Shown: in pieces, positions 1-6,291 of the stretch | Numbering within the stretch: the first letter of the stretch is position 1 | Layout: each line of letters opens with the position of its first letter | Source: SKLM01 sp964514285 | Lineage (GTDB): Bacteria; Chloroflexota; Anaerolineae; B4-G1 | NCBI GenBank assembly: GCA_964514285.1 | Contig: CAZEQC010000117.1 | Span: forward strand, 1 to 10,916 | Length of the DNA: 10,916 nt | Direction of reading: 5' to 3' | Notes under the pieces: model-generated | Databases searched by the model: none | What the model saw: the letters and a program-made list of their open reading frames with translations, nothing else | What the model was told of the DNA's origin: nothing | Translations under genes and position numbers: made by a program

Positions 1-334
1 TCTGGTCTCAGGATAGCCTCAACGTGGACGGGATGGCGGAGGCTTACGATGCGTTCGGCTCGGCCCTGGCCGTCGGCGACTTCGACGGCGACGGTTACGC
101 CGACCGCCAGGTCGGCGTCCCTCGGGAGGACAAAGGAGGGGAGGTCGACAGTGTGGCGCCGTCAACGTCATCTATGGCACCGTCAGTGGTCTCAGTGCCA
201 ACATGCAGCTCTGGCGTCAGGGCGCTGCACTGGGTAGCCCCAGCATCCTTGAAGGGGGCGACGGCTTTGGCTACGCTCTGGCTGCTCTTCCCTTACCCAA
301 GCTGAGGGTCTTCCTACCGTTGGTTCTCAAGTAG
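1..334 (+). pseudogene. FG-GAP repeat surface protein, 3' fragment with frameshift
   Basis: The gene is open at the left edge (first full codon at position 3), so only its C-terminal end is visible. Reading frame 3 gives an FG-GAP (integrin alpha-like beta-propeller) repeat: AFGSALAVGDFDGDGYAD, with the calcium-binding DxDxDG loop. Around 151-155 the frame breaks. Removing two bases from the GTGT run at 151-154 restores the expected continuation, GAVNVIYGTVSGL, in frame 2. That frame runs through another FG-GAP-like stretch (GGDGFGYALAAL) to LRVFLPLVLK and a TAG stop at 332-334. Unshifted, the frame ends early at 305 with no family features. The terminal VFLPLVLK matches the end of the beta-helix gene downstream, which supports the shifted reading. 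FG-GAP proteins of this kind are usually exported. I cannot tell a real mutation from a sequencing or assembly error. Confidence is high for the family and for the break. Confidence 0.82.
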
Positions 335-375
335 CTTTGAGGGTGTGACTCGATGGCTCCGGCTGGCGTGTGAAG

Positions 376-406
376 AACGACGAGGTGAAGAAGTGCCTCG
401 TTGTTT
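376..406 (+). terminator. Probable Rho-independent terminator of the FG-GAP gene
   Basis: Bases 376-385 (AACGACGAGG) pair with 396-405 (CCTCGTTGTT), with one G-U pair and a 10-base loop. The right arm runs into a T-rich tract (TTGTTT, 401-406). The structure lies 41 bases after the FG-GAP stop and ahead of the ribosome binding site of the next gene, where a terminator would be expected. The U-tract is interrupted by one G and partly lies inside the stem, so strength is uncertain. Confidence 0.5.
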
Positions 407-455
407 CCAAGATCGGGGGTGAGGACACTTATCGACACGATACATAGACGAAACC

Positions 456-469
456 GGGAGGTGGTGATG
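456..469 (+). promoter_or_regulatory. Ribosome binding site fixing the start at 467
   Basis: GGGAGGTG at 456-463 lies just upstream of ATG 467-469. It favours this start over the in-frame position 401 (TTG), because the reading from 467 opens directly with a signal peptide, while the 22 extra residues from 401 are charged and would bury it. Confidence 0.75.
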
Positions 470-3400
470 GACTGCAAGCGCGTTGCTCTCCTGCTCGTGG
501 CGACTATGGTCGTCCTGGGCCTGGCTGGCGGAGGCCGATCCTTCCTATCTCGGGCTGGCTTTGAGGCCGCAGACCCCGTCCTCGGTCTGGCAACCGACGA
601 CCCCAGCCCTCCCTCGGAGCCGGTCAAGCTCATCTTCATCCATCACTCGTGTGGTTCCAACTGGCTCGCCGACGGCGATGGTGGCCTCGGCGTCGCCCTC
701 CGCGACGCCAACTACTTCGTCAGCGACACCAACTACGGCTGGTCCGTCGACGGCACCGACATCGGCAGCCTCACCGACATCGGCCACTGGTGGACCTGGT
801 TCCGTGGCGAGAACAGCGCCGCCTACACCGCCGCCCTCTACGCCGAGTCGGGCCAGCACGTGTCGTACGCTCGCATGGCCACCGATCCCGGCGGCGAGAA
901 CCAGATCGTCATGTTCAAGTCCTGCTACCCCAATTCCCACCTGGGCGGCGATCCGGACGATCCGCCGACCATCGGTGCCAACCCGCTCCGTGGGCAAGAC
1001 GCCTGGTCCGAGCATCACACCGTCGCCAACGCGAAAGGGATCTACAACGACCTTCTCACCTATTTCGCCACCCGCCAGGACAAACTCTTCATCGCAGTCA
1101 CCGCGCCGCCGCTGATGGAGAGCGAGACCGATTCTGCCCACGCCGCTAGCGCTCGGGCCCTCAACGACTGGTTGGTGAACGACTGGCTCGACGGGTACGC
1201 GCACCACAACGTGGCTGTCTTCGACTTTTACAACGTGCTGACCAGCAACGGAGGCAACCGCAACAGCAACGATGTGGGATCGGCGACGGGTAACCACCAC
1301 CGCTGGTGGAGCGGGGCCGTGCAGCACCTCCAGACGGTGGACAGCAACACCTCGGCCTACTGGGGCGGCAGCGGCGGGGGCAGCCACCCCACCGCCGCCG
1401 GCAACCGGAAGGCCACCGTCGAGTTCGTACCCCTCCTCAACGTCTTCTACCACCGCTGGCAGGGCGGCGCGCCCCCCGCGCCGACCCTTCGCGTCATCGC
1501 CCCCGACGGCGGCGAGAGCTGGCAGGTGGGCAGCCAGCAACAGATCACCTGGAGCTCAACCGGCACCATCGCCGACGTGAGCCTGGCCTACTCGACCGAC
1601 GGCTTTGCCACCAGCCACACCATCGAGCCGTCGACGCCCAACGACGGCAGCTATACCTGGACGATCCCCGACGACCCCAGCACGATGGCGCGGGTGCGGG
1701 TTGCCAGCGTGACCAGCCCCACCACGATCTACGACGACAGCGACGCCAATTTCGCCATCGTCCCCCCAGCCGGTCCTGTGGACTACGTCTTCGACGCCCT
1801 CATCGAGCCGACCAACGCCACCGAACCGGTCACCTATCAGTGGTCGCCCGATCCGGCCGACGGACAGGGCACGGCCCGCGCCACCTACCGCTGGACGCCC
1901 GGCACCTACCAGCTCAGCGTCGAGGCCACCAACTGCGGCGGCACCTTCAGCGCCGAACGCACGGTCCCTGTCGGCCTCTCGTCCCTTGCCTCGCATGCTG
2001 TCCCCACCGCACCGGCTCCCGTCTCGCGCCGGGCTGGCGGCCGCTCCCCTCATGCAGCCGCTTCGTCCCCGACCTCGATCGTCTTCCAGGACGGTGTCAG
2101 CCCCTATGCCGCATACGTCGGTACCACCGACGTCATCCTCGCCCGCGATGCCAACAGCAACGCCAACCTCGGCGGGTTGGAGAATTTGGAGGCCTTTTAT
2201 GGCGATGTCGAGAACCGTCGCAGCTTGCTCCGCTGGGATCTCTCGGCCCTGCCCTCCGACGTCACCGTCGAGGGTGCCGCCGTGGAGCTCTATCGCTATG
2301 ACGGTGCTGCGGAGAACGCGATGCAGATCGCCCTCTACCGCGTCACCAGCGCCTGGAGCGAGGGGACCGGTTATGACTTCTGGCCCGATCCTGGCTACGT
2401 GCCCGACGGCGCGACGTGGGCCACCTCCGATGGCAGCGCGGCCTGGACCACGCCGGGCGGGGACCACACCCCTGCCATCGTGGGCCAGACCACGCTGCCG
2501 TCCACTATGGAGAACGGCTGGATACGCCTGGACGCCACCGCCGCCGTCCAGGCCTGGGTCCAGGGGGACGCACCCAACCACGGCCTGCTGCTGCGGCCCC
2601 TCAGCGGCGCGTACACCTACCACTACTACCATAGCCGCCAGGCTGCCACGCCGACGCTCCGCCCCCGCCTGGTCGTCACCTACACCAGCGGTGGGCCCGC
2701 GCCCGACCACACCGTTCACCTGCCCCTCGTCTTGCGCGCTTACGCCCCCGAGCAGCCCTGTCCGCACCCGCTGACCGGTGTGAGCATCAGCGGCCCTCAG
2801 GTCCCGCCCTCCGGTAAGCTCATCCACCCCTCGGATCTAACCTACCGAGGTGCCTTTCGCTTGCCGGACTCACCAGGCCTGCCAAGCAACGTCGGCTGGG
2901 CGTGGAGCAACTGGGCCTCGGCAGCGACCTACTATCCCGACGGTGACCCCGGCGGCGCCGACGGTTATCCCGGGTCCATCTTCGGCGTGGGGCACGACCA
3001 GACCCAGTACGTCTCCGAAATCAGTATCCCCGTCCCCGTCCATTCCCCAGGCAAGACCGTTAGCGAGCTGAACGCAGCGACGACGCTGCAGGCATTCAGC
3101 GATGTGCGCGCCGGGATCTTTGGCGCTATGGAGATGCCCCGCGTCGGCCTGGCCTACCTGCCGGCCCAGGGAGGCCAGACCGACGGCAAGCTCTACTTCG
3201 CCTGGGCGCCCCATCTGGACGAGGGCGCGACGAACCCCTCGCACGGCTGGAGCGAGCTCGATCTTGCCAGTCCACAATCAGTCGGTGCTTGGCGCATCGG
3301 TGACTACTGGAACTACGTCACGGGTGATTACCTCTTCGGCATCCCCCAGCCCTGGGCCGACGCCTACGCAGCCGGGCGCAGTCTGGCCACCGGCCGCTAC

Positions 3401-3973
3401 CGCGATGGCGGTCAGGGGGGCCAAGGACCGTCTCTCTTTGCCATCGCTCCCTGGGCGATGGGCAATCCGCCCGCGGCCGGCAGCACCGTCGCCGCCACGC
3501 CTCTCCTCCTTTACAGCGCCGTGACCGACGCGGAGCACCACGCCCTGGACGGCTACCACCATGCCGACGAGTGGACCGGCGCGGCCTGGCTCACGGCGGG
3601 CGACCGGGCGGCCGTCGTCTTCGTCGGCACCAAAGGACAGGGCGGTTGTTGGTATGGTTGTGCCGACGGGACTGACCAGCCACCTTGGCCCGGCGACTGC
3701 GACCGCGGTTGGTGGTCCAGCAGCTTCGTGGCGCAGATGCTCTTCTACGACCCGGCCGACCTGATCGCCGTCGCCCAGGGCGTGATGGAGACCTGGGCGC
3801 CGCAGCCCTACGCCACGCTGGACGTGGACGACGTACTGTATCACGTCGAGTCAGACCAGCAGAAGTATCACGTCGGCGCACTGGCCTTCGACCGGGTGCG
3901 AGGTCTGCTCTACCTCTTTGAGCCCTTCGGGGATGGCGACAAGCCGCTGGTGCATGTCTGGCGTGTGGAATAA
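467..3973 (+). CDS. Giant secreted mosaic protein: SGNH hydrolase + Kre9/KNH + PKD + DNRLRE + novel C-terminal domain
   Basis: A protein of 1168 residues. Residues 1-22 form a signal peptide (CKRVALLLVATMVVLGLAG). Residues ~53-333 resemble an SGNH/GDSL-type esterase: block I IFIHHSCGSNWL (54-65, presumed Ser nucleophile), FKSCYPNS (150-157, the Asn block) and SHPTAAGN (306-313, presumed catalytic His). Residues ~340-431 are a Kre9/KNH-like beta-sandwich (PDGGESW, GSYTWTIPDD). Residues ~436-503 are most of a PKD-like domain ending in NCGG. Residues ~536-741 are a DNRLRE/CBM96-type module (RRSLLRWDLSALP, WIRLDATAAVQAWV). HLPLVLR follows at 751-757, then an isolated strand CPHPLTGVSISGP (765-777). 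Residues ~785-1168 match the C-terminal domain of the gene at 6289-8244 and are otherwise unrecognised. Exported polysaccharide or ester hydrolysis is inferred, not shown; the substrate is unknown. The central 347 residues look circularly permuted (see findings). Family calls are from motif recognition only. Confidence 0.85.
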   Translation: MDCKRVALLLVATMVVLGLAGGGRSFLSRAGFEAADPVLGLATDDPSPPSEPVKLIFIHHSCGSNWLADGDGGLGVALRDANYFVSDTNYGWSVDGTDIGSLTDIGHWWTWFRGENSAAYTAALYAESGQHVSYARMATDPGGENQIVMFKSCYPNSHLGGDPDDPPTIGANPLRGQDAWSEHHTVANAKGIYNDLLTYFATRQDKLFIAVTAPPLMESETDSAHAASARALNDWLVNDWLDGYAHHNVAVFDFYNVLTSNGGNRNSNDVGSATGNHHRWWSGAVQHLQTVDSNTSAYWGGSGGGSHPTAAGNRKATVEFVPLLNVFYHRWQGGAPPAPTLRVIAPDGGESWQVGSQQQITWSSTGTIADVSLAYSTDGFATSHTIEPSTPNDGSYTWTIPDDPSTMARVRVASVTSPTTIYDDSDANFAIVPPAGPVDYVFDALIEPTNATEPVTYQWSPDPADGQGTARATYRWTPGTYQLSVEATNCGGTFSAERTVPVGLSSLASHAVPTAPAPVSRRAGGRSPHAAASSPTSIVFQDGVSPYAAYVGTTDVILARDANSNANLGGLENLEAFYGDVENRRSLLRWDLSALPSDVTVEGAAVELYRYDGAAENAMQIALYRVTSAWSEGTGYDFWPDPGYVPDGATWATSDGSAAWTTPGGDHTPAIVGQTTLPSTMENGWIRLDATAAVQAWVQGDAPNHGLLLRPLSGAYTYHYYHSRQAATPTLRPRLVVTYTSGGPAPDHTVHLPLVLRAYAPEQPCPHPLTGVSISGPQVPPSGKLIHPSDLTYRGAFRLPDSPGLPSNVGWAWSNWASAATYYPDGDPGGADGYPGSIFGVGHDQTQYVSEISIPVPVHSPGKTVSELNAATTLQAFSDVRAGIFGAMEMPRVGLAYLPAQGGQTDGKLYFAWAPHLDEGATNPSHGWSELDLASPQSVGAWRIGDYWNYVTGDYLFGIPQPWADAYAAGRSLATGRYRDGGQGGQGPSLFAIAPWAMGNPPAAGSTVAATPLLLYSAVTDAEHHALDGYHHADEWTGAAWLTAGDRAAVVFVGTKGQGGCWYGCADGTDQPPWPGDCDRGWWSSSFVAQMLFYDPADLIAVAQGVMETWAPQPYATLDVDDVLYHVESDQQKYHVGALAFDRVRGLLYLFEPFGDGDKPLVHVWRVE
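1760..2815 (+). repeat. Direct-repeat-bounded, apparently circularly permuted domain cassette
   Basis: GTCCCCCCAGCCGGT (1760-1774, VPPAG) and GTCCCGCCCTCCGGT (2801-2815, VPPSG) match at 12 of 15 bases. They lie in the same frame 1041 bases (347 codons) apart. They bound PKD core, DNRLRE module, HLPLVLR and the orphan first PKD strand. Removing one repeat plus the interval would join the Kre9/KNH domain directly to the C-terminal domain, in the same order as the paralogue at 6289-8244. The repeat match is seen directly; the cassette interpretation is inference. Confidence 0.5.
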
Positions 3974-4002
3974 GCAAGGGGGCAAGTGTGCAAGCTTGCA
4001 GG
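3974..4002 (+). repeat. Degenerate octamer array directly after a stop codon
   Basis: Immediately after the TAA at 3971-3973, GCAAG recurs with period 8 at 3974, 3982 and 3990, with a decayed GCAGG at 3998. The three bases between copies differ each time. The perfect 12-base palindrome TGCAAGCTTGCA (3989-4000) lies within this array. The rest of the gap to the next gene (4003-4139) shows no promoter or terminator that I can support. Confidence 0.5.
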
Positions 4003-4139
4003 TGAGAACGTCAAGCGGACTCGGAAAAATGACTGAGAAGTCGATGGTGCTATTGCTCGCTGCCCCGGCGCTACTCTGGCGTTGTCGCCGGTCGCGTTGG
4101 GCCTTCTGCTGGCTAGCTTCGAAAGCAAACAGTTTCAAC

Positions 4140-4157
4140 GGAGAGGAATCAAAGATG
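4140..4157 (+). promoter_or_regulatory. Ribosome binding site fixing the start at 4155
   Basis: GGAGAGG at 4140-4146 lies 8 bases before ATG 4155-4157. It decides the start: the open frame extends back to 3918, inside the preceding gene, but the 79 extra residues have no secretory or family character, while translation from 4155 begins with a clear signal peptide. Confidence 0.75.
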
Positions 4158-6116
4158 AATCGATGGAGGTACACGGTCTTCACGCTGACACTCGGTGGTC
4201 TGCTCCTGCTAGGGCTCTTCTTGCTGCTGAGCCGGGCGCCGGACATAGCCCGAGCCGACCCTGGCGATCTCTTCGCCATGCCCCACACCAACGGCGATTG
4301 CTCTCAACCGACACCCTGCAGCCTACGGACGGCCCTGGAGGTAGCCAACGAGGGCGATACGGTCTATGCCGCGCAGGGGACCTACACCGGCGGCGGGGCC
4401 GCAGTGATCACGGTGGCAAAGACCATTACCCTCTACGGTGGATGGGATGGCGCCCCGGCTGGCCCTGTCGTGCGAGATCCCGAAGCCTACCCCACCACGC
4501 TGGACGGCCAGAGTCAGCGGCGGGTGATCCATCTCGACGGCCGCCTGGAGCCTATCACGCCGACCGTCGATGGCTTCGTCATCGCTAACGGGAACGCGGC
4601 TCACGCCTCCTTGAATGCCGGCCGCGGTGGCGGCATCCACAGCCTGGGCGCCACCGCGTTCATTGCCCACAACGTCGTCGTCGACAACGTGGCCGGGCCT
4701 TCGGACACCGACGGTCGCGCCTATGGCGGTGGCATCTACTTGATCAACCCCGCCGGCACGGCCGTCATCACCGCCAACCGGATCATCTCCAACGTCGCCA
4801 GCCTCAACGGTCAGGGGCACGGTGGCGGCCTCTATCTGTCGGGCGCCCCGACGGCCCAGGTGGTGAATAACGTCGTTCTGAGCAACACGGGGGTCGTCAC
4901 TGGCGAACGAGGCGGCTACGGTGGTGGCATAGCCCTCTCGTCCAGCCCCGACGTGGTGATGGACGGTAATCAGATCGCCTACAACGTGGCCTACCGCGGC
5001 CCGGGCTGGCGAAGCAGCGATGGCGGCGGCATCTATTGCAGCAGCAGCCATGATCTGTCCTTTTCCGACAACGTGGTCCAGCACAACGTCGTCAATCTGA
5101 ACGCCAGAGGCGGCACGGGGGGCGGGATGCTGCTCTGGAGTTGTTACCGAACCGCCATAGCCCGCAATCTCTTTGAAGGGAACGCCAGCTCCGGTCAGGA
5201 CTCGGGCTCCGGCGGCGGACTGTATACCTATGCCGCCCGCGACCTGACGTTGGAGGCCAACCGCTTCCTGGATAACCGTGCTTACCGGGGCGGTGGCCTC
5301 TATCTGGGGCACAATACCGGGTTCACCATGACCAACAACGTCGTAGCCGAGAACGTCGGCGGCTACGAGGGCGGCGGGATGGCCTTCGAGACCTGGCGCA
5401 CGGAGCCGGTTACCGGCGCGTTGGCACACAATACCTTTGCCGCCAACAACAAGGGCAGCAGGGACGGGCGCATTGCCATCTACCTCAACGAGCCCTACGT
5501 TACGCTCGTCCTGACCAACAATCTCATCTACAGCCACACGTACGGCGTCTATGCCGTCACGACCAGCACCGCCCAACTTGACCACACGCTCTTCTACGCC
5601 CACAGCGACGGTGACGTGGGGGGGGCGGGGACCATCGTAAACGTCGACCCCATCACCGGTCAGGATCCGCTGCTGGACGCCGACTATCATCTGCGGTACG
5701 GATCCCCGGCCATAGATACGGGCGCGGCCCTGTCGTGGGTCGATGCGGATATGGACGGGGAGGAGCGGCCTAACGGCCTCGGCCAGGACATCGGCGCTGA
5801 CGAGTACTACTTCCACTGCACGGAGGCCTTGAGGGACGTGGTCATCAGCGGCCCTGCCACGGGCGTCACTGAGATCCCCTACGCCTTCACCGCTGAGATC
5901 ACGCCAGCCGACGCCACGCCTCCCATCACCTACACATGGTCGCCGGGGCCGGACGCCGGGCAGGCCAACGCCGTTGCCTCCTATGCGTGGGATACTTCTG
6001 GTACGAAGGCCATCACCGTGACGGCGGAGAACTGTGGCGGCGAGGCGACCGCGACGTGGACCGTCACGATCACAGGAGAGCCATGGAGGGTCTTTCTGCC
6101 GCTCGTCTTGAGATAA
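4155..6116 (+). CDS. Secreted right-handed beta-helix protein with choice-of-anchor Q region, PKD domain and C-terminal LPLVLR motif
   Basis: A protein of 653 residues. A basic N-terminus and the hydrophobic run GGLLLLGLFLLL lead to a signal peptide ending near residue 35 (ARA). CSQPTPCSLRTALEVAN (49-65) is the CxLRxAxxxAN cap motif common before pectate-lyase-like beta-helices. GGG[ILM] then recurs nine times between residues ~158 and 409 at 26-34-residue steps, each followed by an NxxxxN-type rung, as expected for parallel beta-helix repeats. Residues ~500-551 (DPLLDADYHL, GSPAIDTG, QDIGADEY) match the choice-of-anchor Q region. Residues ~555-638 are a PKD-like domain (CTEALRDVVISGP ... ENCGG). 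The protein ends in VFLPLVLR. Such folds bind or cleave polysaccharide; I see no identifiable catalytic residues, so adhesion or carbohydrate binding is as likely as enzymatic action. It lies between two related mosaic genes on the same strand, 181 bases after the first. Confidence 0.88.
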   Translation: MNRWRYTVFTLTLGGLLLLGLFLLLSRAPDIARADPGDLFAMPHTNGDCSQPTPCSLRTALEVANEGDTVYAAQGTYTGGGAAVITVAKTITLYGGWDGAPAGPVVRDPEAYPTTLDGQSQRRVIHLDGRLEPITPTVDGFVIANGNAAHASLNAGRGGGIHSLGATAFIAHNVVVDNVAGPSDTDGRAYGGGIYLINPAGTAVITANRIISNVASLNGQGHGGGLYLSGAPTAQVVNNVVLSNTGVVTGERGGYGGGIALSSSPDVVMDGNQIAYNVAYRGPGWRSSDGGGIYCSSSHDLSFSDNVVQHNVVNLNARGGTGGGMLLWSCYRTAIARNLFEGNASSGQDSGSGGGLYTYAARDLTLEANRFLDNRAYRGGGLYLGHNTGFTMTNNVVAENVGGYEGGGMAFETWRTEPVTGALAHNTFAANNKGSRDGRIAIYLNEPYVTLVLTNNLIYSHTYGVYAVTTSTAQLDHTLFYAHSDGDVGGAGTIVNVDPITGQDPLLDADYHLRYGSPAIDTGAALSWVDADMDGEERPNGLGQDIGADEYYFHCTEALRDVVISGPATGVTEIPYAFTAEITPADATPPITYTWSPGPDAGQANAVASYAWDTSGTKAITVTAENCGGEATATWTVTITGEPWRVFLPLVLR

Positions 6117-6158
6117 GGGGGTGGCCCAATCCTGCCAGCGAGTAGCGAAGACGTACTA

Positions 6159-6187
6159 TTGAGCCTCCGGGACGCCTGGTGTATCCT
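6159..6187 (+). promoter_or_regulatory. Candidate sigma-70-type promoter for the gene at 6289
   Basis: TTGAGC (6159-6164) and TATCCT (6182-6187) are separated by 17 bases, each matching 4 of 6 consensus positions. They lie in the gap after the beta-helix gene. Transcription would start near 6194 and give a leader of about 95 bases containing the hairpin at 6222-6267. The match is modest, and such hexamers arise by chance. Confidence 0.35.
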
Positions 6188-6221
6188 ATAACTGGAGCCC
6201 GTTCATAGTGCGGGTAGAGCC

Positions 6222-6267
6222 TGCCCTCCATGGCTACAGGTTTCTGGCGCAAGCCATTTGGAGGGCA
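6222..6267 (+). promoter_or_regulatory. Long bulged hairpin in the leader of the 6289 gene
   Basis: TGCCCTCCA (6222-6230) pairs with TGGAGGGCA (6259-6267). After a two-base bulge (6257-6258), TGGCT (6231-6235) pairs with AGCCA (6252-6256), giving 14 base pairs around a 16-base loop. No T tract follows, so it is not a standard terminator. It ends just before the purine-rich ribosome binding region (6270-6285), so it could affect translation or mRNA stability. Function is inferred. Confidence 0.45.
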
Positions 6268-6269
6268 CC

Positions 6270-6291
6270 GGAGGAGGAGAGGAGGCCCGTG
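6270..6291 (+). promoter_or_regulatory. Ribosome binding region and GTG start at 6289
   Basis: A purine run at 6270-6285 contains several overlapping GGAGG cores upstream of GTG 6289-6291. Starting at this GTG gives KPRLVLSLVVVWLIALGTLG, a typical signal peptide. The in-frame ATG at 6208 would add 27 residues encoded by the leader hairpin and the ribosome binding site themselves, so it is rejected. Confidence 0.7.

Noticed and set aside
385..395. GTGAAGAAGTG repeated at 385-395 and 8241-8251
   Set aside because: Eleven identical bases, but the second copy overlaps the stop codon of the 6289 gene and the flanks differ, so chance cannot be excluded.
545..2827. Long minus-strand open frames (545-1540 and 1556-2827) opposite the giant gene
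   Set aside because: They are antisense shadows typical of GC-rich coding DNA: low-complexity Val/Gly/Arg-rich products with no motif, while the plus strand carries clear domains.
3989..4000. Perfect palindrome TGCAAGCTTGCA as an operator
   Set aside because: It arises where the GCAAG octamer array meets GCTTGCA; with no spacer and no promoter nearby it is better explained by the array.
4617..5400. Regularly spaced GGCGGTGGC-like motifs that might suggest a direct-repeat or CRISPR array
   Set aside because: Spacing is uneven (about 78-102 bases) and the repeats encode the GGG[ILM] turns of beta-helix rungs, so they are protein repeats.
4323..5816. A 497-codon minus-strand open frame opposite the beta-helix gene
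   Set aside because: The plus-strand reading has a signal peptide, nine beta-helix repeats and a PKD domain; the antisense product shows no family features.
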